Of a stretch of DNA of 38,649 bases, positions 24,105 through 32,844 are shown one piece after another. Below the pieces are notes generated by a model. The model did not search any database. It saw only the letters and a list, made by a program, of their open reading frames with translations, and was not told where the DNA came from. Within the stretch, counting starts at the first letter, position 1. The number at the start of each line of letters is the position of its first letter. Origin of the DNA: Acidisphaera sp. S103 (GTDB lineage: Bacteria > Pseudomonadota > Alphaproteobacteria > Acetobacterales > Acetobacteraceae); NCBI RefSeq assembly GCF_009765975.1, contig NZ_LMUJ01000088.1, positions 1 through 38,649 on the forward strand, read 5' to 3'. The translations under genes and the position numbers were made by a program.

Positions 24105-25859
24105 TCAGCTCAGCGTGATGACGAGGTTGGACCGGGCGTCGAGCGTGGCGCTGCCGCGGGGTCCAATCACGGCGGTGGATTCACGCTGCTCGACGATCGC
24201 GGGACCGGCGATCGACTGCCCCGGACGCAACATGTAATGGTCGTAGACCGGCGTGCGCAGCGTGTCCGCGGCTTCGGAGAAATACACCGAACGATATCCA
24301 CGCAGGGCTTCGCCGTTGCCGTCCGCGCGCGGTGGTGCGTGGATGGATCCGACCTCGCCCACGGGTCCGCTGGCACGCAGGCGCCAAGTGATGACCTCGA
24401 TACCCGTGCCGACGACAGAGCGGCCGTAAAGCGCCAGGTAAGATTTCCGGAACGCCTCCGCGACTTCGGCCTTGAAGCGCGCTTCGTCGACTTCCAGGGC
24501 CGGCAGGCGGATGTTGATCTCGTAGCCTTGACCGACATGGCGCATATCCGCCGAGAAACTGTATTTGACGTCGCCGGACGAAAGGCCAGCCGCCTCGATC
24601 GCCGGGGTCGCGTCGCGCACCAGTCCGCTTCGGATGACATCAAGCCGTTCCGCCGAACAATCGTTCAACGACAGCGGCACGCTGGACGCCACATCGACGG
24701 CAACCGGCGCGGCGAGATAACCCAGCACCAGATCGGTGTCGGTGACGGTCGGTTCCTCGCCACCCAGGCCATAACAGGCGGGGCCAGGCGCGGCGGCCGC
24801 GCTGCGCGGCCCCACCGCCAGCAAGCCGAGTGCGCCCACCGAGGCAATGCTGCCACCGCCAGCGCCGATCTCGATCATCTGCACCGATTGGATTTTCAAC
24901 GGCAGGCCGCTGCCTTTGCGGAAGCGCGCAGCGTGCGCGACCTCCAACTCCGGCACGATACGGGGCTCACCGTCCAGCAGCATGCACAGTTTCGCCGTGG
25001 TGCCGCCCATGTCGAAGGACAGCAGGTTGGCGTCGCCACTGCGACGCGCGTATTCGCCGGATGCAACCACACCGGCGGCCGGGCCGGATTCGATCATGCG
25101 GACCGGCAGTGTGCTGGCGACGACGCCCGGCACCACGCCGCCGCTGCTGGTCATCCACAGCAATTGGCCAGTGCCCCGCTGTGCCAATTCACCTTCGAGC
25201 TGCTTCACATGGCCGGCCATCAGCGGGCGCGTATAGGCATTCACAACGGTCGTGGAGGCTCGGTCATATTCACGGATTTCGGGGCACACGACGGACGATA
25301 ACGAAACGCTGACGCCGGGAAGACGCGTTTGCAACAATGTTCGGATACGTGCCTCATGGTTGCCATAGCGGTAGCTGTGCAGCAGGCAGACGGCGATCGC
25401 CTCGATACCGCGCGTTTTCAGTTTGTCCGCCAGCCCGGTGATGCCCGCTTCGTCCAGCGGCCGCAGAATCGTGCCGTCCACAGACACGCGTTCCTTGGCA
25501 CCGAAGCAGTTCTGGCGTAACACCAACGGTTCGGAGAACTGCAGCTTCAGGTCGTACAGATCGTAACGGCCTTCGGTGCGAATCCGCAGGATATCCTGGA
25601 ACCCGTCGGTGGTGATCAGGGCGGTGACGGCACCTTTTCGCTCCAACACCGCATTCGTAACGACCGTGGTCGCGCCGAAGATCGCCGTCACATCCCGACC
25701 GGTGCCCCCACACATGGCCAGCAGTTCGTCGATACCCTGAAGCACGGCACGCGATGGATCGTCCGGCGTGCTCAGCACCTTGTGCGGATGCACCACGCCG
25801 GCATCGTCGAGCAGCGCCAGGTCCGTGAACGTGCCACCGGTATCAAAGGCGAGTTTCAT
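24105..25859 (-). CDS. Hydantoinase A/oxoprolinase subunit with a probable internal deletion
   Basis: The ATG at 25857-25859 (MKLAFDTGGTFTDLALLDDA) gives 584 residues, overlapping the livF stop by 17 bases. The ASKHA ATPase motifs are present: DTGGTFTD, FGATTVVTNAVLERKGA, SFDMGGTTAKLCML, EIGAGGGSIASV and GPACYGLGGEEPTVTDTDLV. Family members are about 680-700 residues. Here LVLGYL is followed at once by AAPVAVDVASS, skipping about 100 residues that include the GGAGP(L/V)HA motif, although the downstream DMRHVGQGYEI block is in place. The missing part belongs to the nucleotide-binding core, so activity is doubtful. It would use ATP with HyuB to hydrolyse a cyclic amide. Confidence 0.86.
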   Translation of the reverse strand: MKLAFDTGGTFTDLALLDDAGVVHPHKVLSTPDDPSRAVLQGIDELLAMCGGTGRDVTAIFGATTVVTNAVLERKGAVTALITTDGFQDILRIRTEGRYDLYDLKLQFSEPLVLRQNCFGAKERVSVDGTILRPLDEAGITGLADKLKTRGIEAIAVCLLHSYRYGNHEARIRTLLQTRLPGVSVSLSSVVCPEIREYDRASTTVVNAYTRPLMAGHVKQLEGELAQRGTGQLLWMTSSGGVVPGVVASTLPVRMIESGPAAGVVASGEYARRSGDANLLSFDMGGTTAKLCMLLDGEPRIVPELEVAHAARFRKGSGLPLKIQSVQMIEIGAGGGSIASVGALGLLAVGPRSAAAAPGPACYGLGGEEPTVTDTDLVLGYLAAPVAVDVASSVPLSLNDCSAERLDVIRSGLVRDATPAIEAAGLSSGDVKYSFSADMRHVGQGYEINIRLPALEVDEARFKAEVAEAFRKSYLALYGRSVVGTGIEVITWRLRASGPVGEVGSIHAPPRADGNGEALRGYRSVYFSEAADTLRTPVYDHYMLRPGQSIAGPAIVEQRESTAVIGPRGSATLDARSNLVITLS

Positions 25860-26619
25860 CGCTGTCCTCTGTCTTACGCGCGCGCTGCGGAAGTTCACCG
25901 GTCATGAAGATGGCGCCGAGTTCTTCGAACGTGATTCCGGCCGGCGGACCAGTCCAGATGACTTCACCCAGCCGCAGAATGGCGACCCGGCTGGCGACCT
26001 GCATGGCCTTGCGCGTGTTCTGCTCGACCAGCAGGATCGTGCAGCCGCCCCGGTTGATGGCGACCAATTCGTCAAATACCTTTTGAATCGACTGCGGCGA
26101 CAGGCCGACCGAAGGTTCATCGATCAGCAGCAGGCGAGGCCGCATCAGCATGGCCATGCCCATTTCCAGCATCTGCTGTTCGCCACCCGACAAATTGCCG
26201 GCCGGCTGGCGCCGGCGTTCATGCAGGACCGGGAACAGGTCGTAGATGCGGTCGCGGTCCGCCTTCAGGTTGCCCTTGGGAACCGCGTAGGACGCCATGT
26301 CCAGATTCTCATCCACCGACATCAGCGGAAAATTGCAGCGCCCCTGCGGCACATAGGCGATCCCAGCCCCCAGGATGCGCCGCGGCGTCATGCCCGCGAC
26401 GTTCCGCCCATCCCAGCCGATCGAACCGCCGGTGATCGTCGCCATGCCGAAAATCGTCTTCAGCAGCGTGGATTTTCCGGCGCCGTTAGGGCCCATTAGC
26501 GCAACGAATTCGCCGGGTTCGACGGTCAGGTTGAGGCTGCGAATAATCTCCAGCGGCCCGTAGCCGGCTCGGAGATCGCGAATGTCGAGCGCCGGAGCCC
26601 CCCTGAGATCATCCAGCAA
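25843..26619 (-). CDS. livF: Branched-chain-amino-acid-type ABC transporter ATPase (LivF-like)
   Basis: The 258-residue protein has Walker A (MGPNGAGKSTLLKTIFG), Q-loop (YVPQGRCNFPLMSVDEN), signature (NLSGGEQQMLEMGMAML), Walker B (RLLLIDEPSVGLSP) and switch His replaced by LLVEQN, as in LivF proteins. The start appears to be TTG at 26617-26619: GGAGG lies 6 bases upstream and no in-frame ATG precedes Walker A. It overlaps livG by 11 bases. It energises uptake of an amino-acid-like or amide substrate with LivG. Confidence 0.9.
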   Translation of the reverse strand: MLDDLRGAPALDIRDLRAGYGPLEIIRSLNLTVEPGEFVALMGPNGAGKSTLLKTIFGMATITGGSIGWDGRNVAGMTPRRILGAGIAYVPQGRCNFPLMSVDENLDMASYAVPKGNLKADRDRIYDLFPVLHERRRQPAGNLSGGEQQMLEMGMAMLMRPRLLLIDEPSVGLSPQSIQKVFDELVAINRGGCTILLVEQNTRKAMQVASRVAILRLGEVIWTGPPAGITFEELGAIFMTGELPQRARKTEDSDETRL

Positions 26620-27385
26620 GGTAAGCCTCCACCACCGCCGGATCGCGCACCACGGCGTCCGGTGTGCCGTCGGCGATCAGTTCACCACGGCTGAGCACCA
26701 ACAGGCGATGACACAGCGCCTTCATGGCATCGAGGTTGTGTTCGACCACCACGAACGTGATCCCCTGTTCCTGGTTGGCTCGATTGATGTTTTCCATCAT
26801 GCGGTCGATCAGGATGGGATTCACACCCGCCATCGGTTCGTCCAGCAGAATGACCTGCGGCTCCGGCATCAGCATCGACGCGAATTGCAGCAGCTTCTGT
26901 TGACCGAAAGAGATTTGTCCCGCCGTGGCGTGGCGCATGTGGGACAGACCCACGAGCTCCAGCAGGTGTCCCGCCTGTTCCCGCAGCCGCCGCACGCGGT
27001 GCCGGCTGGCCGGACCGACGCCGAAGGTCGACGCCATGCCCTGAAAGGCGATCATCTGGCCGCACAACACCAGATTTTCCTCGACGCTCAGTGCCCGAAA
27101 CACCACGGCCTTCTGGAAACTGCGGATGACGCGCGCCTCCCGGACGATGCGATGCATGTCCCAGCCGGTGATATCCAGCCCCTGCGCGTAAACCCGGCCG
27201 GTGCTTGGTTTCTGCAATCCGGTGCAGCAATCGAACAAGGTGGATTTTCCCGATCCGTTCGGACCGGTCAGGCCGCAGATCTCACCCAATTTGATATCGA
27301 CGCTGACGCCCGCCACGGCGACGATCGACCCGAATCGCTTCTCGATGCCGCGGATGGACAGAGCCGCGAGAGGGTCAGGGGACAT
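26609..27385 (-). CDS. livG: Branched-chain-amino-acid-type ABC transporter ATPase (LivG-like)
   Basis: ATG at 27383-27385 (MSPDPLAALSIRGIEKRFGS) is preferred because GGAGGAGG lies just before it; the frame extends to a TTG at 27400. The 258-residue protein has Walker A (TGPNGSGKSTLFDCCTG), a LivG-type signature (GQISFGQQKLLQFASML), Walker B (QVILLDEPMAGVNP) and His switch (VVVEHNLDAM). It overlaps livM by 11 bases. Confidence 0.9.
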   Translation of the reverse strand: MSPDPLAALSIRGIEKRFGSIVAVAGVSVDIKLGEICGLTGPNGSGKSTLFDCCTGLQKPSTGRVYAQGLDITGWDMHRIVREARVIRSFQKAVVFRALSVEENLVLCGQMIAFQGMASTFGVGPASRHRVRRLREQAGHLLELVGLSHMRHATAGQISFGQQKLLQFASMLMPEPQVILLDEPMAGVNPILIDRMMENINRANQEQGITFVVVEHNLDAMKALCHRLLVLSRGELIADGTPDAVVRDPAVVEAYLAG

Positions 27386-28385
27386 GCGTGCCTCCTCCAA
27401 AACGTATTTTTCGTATGAACAGCGGCAACAGGCCTTCCGGGCAGGCGAACACGATGACGATCAGCAACAGGCCGTAGGCGATCATGCGGAGGTCGGGGGC
27501 GATCCGCAGCGCCTCGGATACCGCGACGAACAGGAAGCTGCCCAACACCACGCCGCCGACCGTGCCCACGCCACCGCCCAGCACGATGACCAGAACGGTG
27601 TTGGCATAGAATGGATCGAACACCGTTGGCGAAATCACCGTGAAGTAGTGGACGTAGAAGCTGCCGCCCACCCCGGCGAACACCGCGCTGAGTGCGAAGG
27701 CGATCATCCGGTAATGCCAGGTCGGCGTGCCGACGGATGCGGCCAGAGTCTCATCCTCGCGGATCGCGATCATGTAGCGTCCGGCGGCGGAGGACACGAG
27801 TGTCAGGAACGCCAGCACCGCCAGCACCGAGAGGACCAAGGCGAGGTAGTAGTAGGATGTGATGCTGGTGATTTCGAATCCGCCGTTCCACAGCGCGATG
27901 CGGGGACGCGGCACCTGCGACAGCCCCAGATCGCCCCGGGTCACGCTGATCCAGTTTTTTGCGATTGTCTGAGCGATCACCGCGAAGCCCAGCGTACACA
28001 TCACGAACGAATAGCGCCGCAGCCGCAGTGCTGGAATGCCGAGTGGTACCGCAACGATACCGGCGGCCAGGCCGCCAACAACAAGGTTCAGCCAGAATGG
28101 CGTGCCCCATCGCATCGCTGTCAGCGCGGAACTGTAGGCACCGATACCGAAGAACGCCATCTGCGCGAACGACAGCATGCCGGCATAGCCGAGGATCAGG
28201 TTCAGCCCCAGCGCCGGCAGCAAAAACGTCATGGAAACGATCAACGCATGAAGCTGATAGTCGCCGGCCACTAGCGGTGCCGCCGCCAGGGCAATGACCA
28301 GCACCGCAAACCCCGCGGCGCGCAGGCCGTGGCGTGGATTGGCATAGATATAGCTGCCATGGACGTTGACGCCGGTCATGGCCAT
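27375..28385 (-). CDS. livM: Branched-chain-amino-acid-type ABC transporter permease (LivM-like)
   Basis: The ATG at 28383-28385 shares one base with the livH stop (TGATG), giving 336 residues (MAMTGVNVHGSYIYANPRHG). About ten hydrophobic segments and the LivM block GLNLILGYAGMLSFAQMAFFG, GIGAYSSAL and the EAA-like IREDETLAASVG loop are present. The longer frame to 28523 overlaps LivH and was rejected. It forms the transmembrane channel together with LivH. Confidence 0.9.
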   Translation of the reverse strand: MAMTGVNVHGSYIYANPRHGLRAAGFAVLVIALAAAPLVAGDYQLHALIVSMTFLLPALGLNLILGYAGMLSFAQMAFFGIGAYSSALTAMRWGTPFWLNLVVGGLAAGIVAVPLGIPALRLRRYSFVMCTLGFAVIAQTIAKNWISVTRGDLGLSQVPRPRIALWNGGFEITSITSYYYLALVLSVLAVLAFLTLVSSAAGRYMIAIREDETLAASVGTPTWHYRMIAFALSAVFAGVGGSFYVHYFTVISPTVFDPFYANTVLVIVLGGGVGTVGGVVLGSFLFVAVSEALRIAPDLRMIAYGLLLIVIVFACPEGLLPLFIRKIRFGGGTHVP

Positions 28386-29248
28386 CAGAAGCGCTCCCGC
28401 TTGCTGAACAGCCCGCCCGGCAGCAAGGTCAGCACCACGATCAGCGCGGTGAAGGCGACCGCATCGCGGAACTGCAAACCCAGATAACTGGCGACGAAGC
28501 TTTCCATCAGGCCCAGTATCCACGCCGCGAACAGCGTGCCGCTGACATTACCGACCCCACCCATGACGATGATCGCGAAGGTTTTCACCGTGATGGACGT
28601 GCCCATGCCGCCATACAGGCTGACGGTAACGGGCGCCGTCAGGACGCCCGACAGCGCGGCCAGGGTACAGCCCAGCACGAACGTTCCGATCACCACCACC
28701 GGAACGTTCACCCCGACAACCTTGCAGGCTTCGATATTCTGCGAGACCGCCCTGATTGTCTTGCCGAAGCGGGTGCGATGGACCATCAACTCAAGCAATC
28801 CGAAAATCACCAGTGCGGCCACCACGATCAGGATACGCTGTTCCGACAGGCTGATGCCCAGGATTTCCACCGGCTCGATCCAGCCGCCGTCGAACATCTT
28901 GTATGCGCCGCCGAAGATCAGGATGATCACGTTCTGCAAGACCAGGGAGACACCCAGGGTCGCCACGATGCCGATCTGGAACGGCTGGTCGATCAGCCGC
29001 TTCATCACCAGCACGCCGACGGCCAACGCGATCGCCGCCACGATGATCAGGGCGAGCGGGATCGATACGATATAGGGCAGATCGAGTGTTTCGATCCCCC
29101 ACCACGCACCGAACGTGCCCAGCATGTAGAATTCGCCGTGCGCGAAGTTGATCGCCCGCAGGACACCGAAGATGATCGTCATCCCGACCGCCACCAGGGC
29201 GTAGACCGATCCGGCCGTGATCCCGTTGACGACAGCGTCGGTCAACAC
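28385..29248 (-). CDS. livH: Branched-chain-amino-acid-type ABC transporter permease (LivH-like)
   Basis: The product is 287 residues with a GTG start (29246-29248) and GGAGG about 10 bases upstream. LivH signatures are visible: GITAGSVYALVAVGMTIIFG, VLRAINFAHGEFYMLG, and the cytoplasmic loop RTRFGKTIRAVSQNIEACKVVGVNV. Eight or so membrane helices are expected. It lies 34 bases downstream of the binding-protein gene. Confidence 0.9.
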   Translation of the reverse strand: MLTDAVVNGITAGSVYALVAVGMTIIFGVLRAINFAHGEFYMLGTFGAWWGIETLDLPYIVSIPLALIIVAAIALAVGVLVMKRLIDQPFQIGIVATLGVSLVLQNVIILIFGGAYKMFDGGWIEPVEILGISLSEQRILIVVAALVIFGLLELMVHRTRFGKTIRAVSQNIEACKVVGVNVPVVVIGTFVLGCTLAALSGVLTAPVTVSLYGGMGTSITVKTFAIIVMGGVGNVSGTLFAAWILGLMESFVASYLGLQFRDAVAFTALIVVLTLLPGGLFSKRERF

Positions 29249-29282
29249 AGCGGAGTGCCTCCAGACGTCGTGCCGTGCGATC

Positions 29283-30479
29283 TCATGCCGGGTATTCGAC
29301 CTTGGCGATGAAGGCGCCTTTCTCGACCGATTTGCCGCCTTCTACTTCGTAGATAAACATCGGCAGTTCGGCCTGATGATGACTGTCGAAACGAATCTTT
29401 CCCGTAGCGCCGTCGTAGTCGATGGCTTCCAGCGCGGACCGCAACGCCGAACCCTCGGTTCCGCCCGCGGCCTTCGCGGCGGCCGCCAGCAGATAGACGG
29501 CCTCCCAATGCGTGTAGGAATGCACGTTCGGCACTTCCTTGGTGCCGTACGCCGTCCGATAGTCCGCGACAAACTGCAGGCTGCGCGGATTGTCGAGGTC
29601 GGGCGCCCAGGCGGCGGCCTCGACCGCACCGTTCAGCACGGCGGGTGAGACCTTGATCGTGTCGGGATAGGTGAACTCGCCGCTACCGAGCAGAGTGACT
29701 TTGCCGGCCAGCCCGAGTTCCAGGATTTGACGTACGATCAAACGGGTGGCGTCCGGAAGTCCGTAACTCAGAATGCCCTGCACGTTGAGCGACTTGATGT
29801 GGGACAGCACAGGCCTGAAGTCGGTTTCATCGTCCTTGTAGTAGTCTTCGCTGAGGATCTCGCCGTGGAATTGCGGCAAATACTTCTTGGAAAACGCGAT
29901 GGCACCGCGACCGAAATCGCTATCCACCGACAGCACGGCGTAGCGCGTGAAGTGTTTCTGTTCCGCGCCGAATTGCAGGATGACTTTCGCCCGCAGTTCG
30001 TCTGTCGGGTAGGATCGGAAGGACCATTTGTAGCCACCCACGCCGGCCTTGTAAGTGATATCGGGGTTGGACGAAGCGGCGTTCAGCAGAATGACGTGTG
30101 CGTCCTCGACAACCGGTTGCAGCGCGATAGTGGCGGAACTGGCGATATCGCCCAGTATCACCTGGACCTTGTCGTCGGAGATCACCCGCCGAGCCGCCGA
30201 AACCGCTTCAACCGGCGTTCCCTGGCTGTCGCCACGCATCAATTCGATCGGCGCGCCGTTGACGCCGCCGGCGGCATTGATCTGCTTCACCGCAAGTTCC
30301 GCGCCGTGTGAGGCGAAGCCGCCAAACCGGGCCAACGGGCCGCTCAACGGGACAATCAGACCGATCTTCAACGGACCGCCGTTCCCGGCAACCTGGGCGC
30401 GCGCCGGTCGTGCCAGTGCAGAAAAGGGGATCGTAGAGGCGGTCAGGGCGGCGAACTGGCGGCGGGTCAGCGTCGGCAT
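29283..30479 (-). CDS. livK: ABC transporter periplasmic substrate-binding protein (LivK/Peripla_BP_6 type)
   Basis: ATG at 30477-30479 follows GAAGGAG and starts a 398-residue protein with a twin-arginine-like signal (MPTLTRRQFAALTASTIPFS, cleavage likely after ARPARAQ). The mature domain begins GGPLKIGLIVPLSGPLARFG, followed by AAGGVNGAPIELMRGDSQGT and VQVILGDIASSATIALQPVV, typical of leucine/amide-type binding proteins. As first gene of the operon it sets transporter specificity; because the operon encodes hydantoinase subunits and not amidases, the ligand may be a hydantoin, lactam or other cyclic amide, which is inference. Confidence 0.9.
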   Translation of the reverse strand: MPTLTRRQFAALTASTIPFSALARPARAQVAGNGGPLKIGLIVPLSGPLARFGGFASHGAELAVKQINAAGGVNGAPIELMRGDSQGTPVEAVSAARRVISDDKVQVILGDIASSATIALQPVVEDAHVILLNAASSNPDITYKAGVGGYKWSFRSYPTDELRAKVILQFGAEQKHFTRYAVLSVDSDFGRGAIAFSKKYLPQFHGEILSEDYYKDDETDFRPVLSHIKSLNVQGILSYGLPDATRLIVRQILELGLAGKVTLLGSGEFTYPDTIKVSPAVLNGAVEAAAWAPDLDNPRSLQFVADYRTAYGTKEVPNVHSYTHWEAVYLLAAAAKAAGGTEGSALRSALEAIDYDGATGKIRFDSHHQAELPMFIYEVEGGKSVEKGAFIAKVEYPA

Positions 30480-30601
30480 GGCAACCACTCCTTCGGTGCG
30501 ACAAGCCGGTTCACGCCTCGGTCCGAACCAGCCAATCCTGCGTTCTAGCGTGACGGTAGGTGCCTGCTGGATTATGCACAAAGACGAATGCGGTCTGCTG
30601 C

Positions 30602-30618
30602 TATAGAAGGTCTCTATA
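30602..30618. promoter_or_regulatory. Candidate LysR-type operator between livK and the lysR gene
   Basis: TATAG-N7-CTATA is a perfect 5+5 inverted repeat of 17 bases holding a T-N11-A core, the usual shape of LysR-family sites. It lies in the divergent livK/lysR spacer, 26 bases before the LysR start codon at 30644 and 123 bases before the livK start, so it could control both. Confidence 0.5.
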
Positions 30619-30643
30619 GGTGGATTTCCACGACGAGGTGGCG

Positions 30644-31642
30644 ATGGACCTCCGACGACTGGCTTTCCTGGTTCGGGTAATTGATGCCGGCAGCATCACG
30701 CGGGCGGCGGAATCCCTCCGCATCGCCCAGCCCGCGCTCAGTCAGCATCTGTTGTTGCTGGAACGGCATTACGGGGCGCCATTGCTGTTGCGCGGCAAGC
30801 GCGGGGTCACGCCGACCCCCGCCGGGCACGTGGTCTATCGGCATGCCCGGATGCTGGAGCGACAGTTGGACGAGGCCAGGGCGGAAGTGCGCGCCATATC
30901 GGGGGCACCGGCCGGACGAGTGACGATCGGCATCGCTCCGCACAGCCCGGCCCGTGCGCTGATCCAGCCGCTGCTGCACGCTGTGCGAGAGAAGTATCCG
31001 GATATTCTGATCCACGTGAACGAGAATTTCGAGGGTGTGCTCGCCGCAGACCTGCTCCTGGAGCGCATGGACATGGCGTTTACCTATGAAATCGTCCCCC
31101 GCCCCGGCCTGCGCTATGAGGCGCTGCTGTCTGAACCACTGCTGCTGGTTGGGCATGTCAGCATACTGGGGGATATCCCGACGGCCTGGGAACCAGCGCA
31201 TCTGCGCGACATCCCCGTGCTACTCCCCGGAGCATCCCATGCGCTGCGCCAGCTTGCCGACGCCGTGTTCAGCGCCGCCCAGGTCCGCCCCCGCCTCATC
31301 GCCGAAATCGAGTCGTTCGAGACCCTTTCCGGTGCCGCGCGGATGGGCCTCGGCGCCATCGTGGCCCCCCGTTCCGTGGCGGTGGACCTGGCTAGGCGTG
31401 ACAAGCTGCTGGTGCGGCCTTTCGGTGAGCCGGACATCCACATCACGCTCTCGCTCTGCGTGACCACACAGGACAAGCCCTCGACCGCCGCCCGCGTTGT
31501 CCATGGTTTGGCGCTGACGCTCGGGCAGGTGATCGCGGCGCGGCTTACGCCGGCGCAGCCCTCGCGTAAGCCGGATCAACCCGCGGCCGGACGCCATGCC
31601 AGACGCCGACCTCCAGCTTCTCGCGCACCAGCGTCCGGATAA
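30644..31642 (+). CDS. LysR-family transcriptional regulator, divergent from the livK operon
   Basis: ATG 30644 (MDLRRLAFLVRVIDAGSITR) follows GAGGTGG and matches the usual LysR N-terminus; an in-frame GTG at 30620 is less likely. The HTH is ITRAAESLRIAQPALSQHLL, and the effector domain begins GRVTIGIAPHSPARALIQPL. The Pro/Arg-rich tail (about 25 residues, PSRKPDQPAAGRHARRRPPA) comes from reading through the 3' end of the convergent LysR gene. By position it should regulate the Liv/hydantoinase operon in response to the transported compound. It resembles the Nac/Cbl-like LysR subgroup. Confidence 0.88.
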   Translation: MDLRRLAFLVRVIDAGSITRAAESLRIAQPALSQHLLLLERHYGAPLLLRGKRGVTPTPAGHVVYRHARMLERQLDEARAEVRAISGAPAGRVTIGIAPHSPARALIQPLLHAVREKYPDILIHVNENFEGVLAADLLLERMDMAFTYEIVPRPGLRYEALLSEPLLLVGHVSILGDIPTAWEPAHLRDIPVLLPGASHALRQLADAVFSAAQVRPRLIAEIESFETLSGAARMGLGAIVAPRSVAVDLARRDKLLVRPFGEPDIHITLSLCVTTQDKPSTAARVVHGLALTLGQVIAARLTPAQPSRKPDQPAAGRHARRRPPASRAPASG

Positions 31643-32513
31643 CTCGGGCGACAGTTTCGATGGCGGGCGTGATGGGCACATGGTCGGACACACACAGTGA
31701 CACTGGGACCTCGATCCGGTCCGGCCCAAGGGCCAGGATCGAGAAGCCCCCCGATCCGGTCTCGTGTTCCAGCGCCGCGCGTGGCAGGATGGTGACGCCC
31801 AGACCGTGCCGCAGTGTCTCCAACAAGCCCGACAATGAATCGACTTCGGCCACCACGCGGGGTCGGAAGCCCTGTGCCAGGCAGGCACGCTCGATCAGCG
31901 GCCGCAGGAAGTGAACTGCGCTGGGCAGGATGAACGGTTCGTCCCGCAGCGCCTGCAGCGACAGGCGGCCATCGCGCGGCACACACGGGAAATCACGCGG
32001 CGCGATCAGGAAGAGTTCCTCATGGAACAACGGTTCGAACCGGACGCCATGCACCGGTCCTATGCCGTAAACCATCGCTAGATCGATGCGACCGCTCATG
32101 ATCCATTCGCTTAATACGCCGGCGAAGTTGTCGCTGATCTGAAGGCGCAGCTCCGGGTGGTGATCGAGCATTCGAGCCAACACCGGCAGTGCGAGGGTCG
32201 CCGCCGCGCCGCATGTGGCCAGACCGAGCGAGACCCCGCCGACACCGCTTTCGCCGGCGTTGTGTATGTCCTCCACCGCCTGCCGCATCTGCCTGCGAAG
32301 CAGTTGCGCGTGGCGATAGAGCACCCGCCCCGCCTCCGTCACCATGACGGCACGGGCACCGCGTACCAGAAGCGACCGGCCGAGATCGCTCTCGAGCGAC
32401 GCGATCTGTTGGCTGAGGGTAGGTTGAGCCATTCTCAGCTCGCGTGCCGCTTTGGAGAAGGAGCCGCTGTCCACAACGGTGACGAAGTAGTCGAGTTTTC
32501 GGGGACCTAGCAT
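31545..32513 (-). CDS. LysR-family transcriptional regulator, convergent with the first
   Basis: This 322-residue protein (MLGPRKLDYFVTVVDSGSFS) has the HTH FSKAARELRMAQPTLSQQIA and a LysR substrate domain (GVSLGLATCGAAATLALPVL, LAMVYGIGPVHGVRFEPLF). It is similar in layout to the neighbouring LysR at 30644-31642, so they may be diverged duplicates. Their 3' ends overlap by 98 bases, tail to tail. Its target is unknown; the nearest operon is the Liv/hydantoinase one, while upstream lies debris. Confidence 0.88.
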   Translation of the reverse strand: MLGPRKLDYFVTVVDSGSFSKAARELRMAQPTLSQQIASLESDLGRSLLVRGARAVMVTEAGRVLYRHAQLLRRQMRQAVEDIHNAGESGVGGVSLGLATCGAAATLALPVLARMLDHHPELRLQISDNFAGVLSEWIMSGRIDLAMVYGIGPVHGVRFEPLFHEELFLIAPRDFPCVPRDGRLSLQALRDEPFILPSAVHFLRPLIERACLAQGFRPRVVAEVDSLSGLLETLRHGLGVTILPRAALEHETGSGGFSILALGPDRIEVPVSLCVSDHVPITPAIETVARVIRTLVREKLEVGVWHGVRPRVDPAYARAAPA

Positions 32514-32844
32514 CGTGGGGTTGCCTCTTTCCCAGAGCAGGAAGGCGTCCCCGAAGAGGAGTCAATCAGAGACCACGAATCGGCACCCAATTTGGTGGCC
32601 TTCTCTATCCGGAAGTTCTGTTGCAAATTTCCTGGCGGAGCCGTGTTCGAGATAGTATCTTCTTCGAAACCCGCACTGTCGCTTCACCGCGTAAAGCCTT
32701 CGGGGTTGGTTTCGTCGGTCAAGTCGGTCGGCACGACATCGGATCATCACGCTGGCCAGCTGCAGCAACGTCAACGTGCGCGGCCAAGCGCACGGCATCG
32801 CACGTGCAACTGGCGATGGACCGAGGGTATGACGGATCCCTCGG
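32514..32844. other. Remnant-rich spacer; no gene recognised
   Basis: GTTCTGTTGCAAA at 32615-32627 differs by one base from the IS6 ends seen elsewhere in the window (GGTTCTGTCGCAAA), so an IS6-like end may persist. No transposase sequence could be recognised in any frame next to it. Confidence 0.35.
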
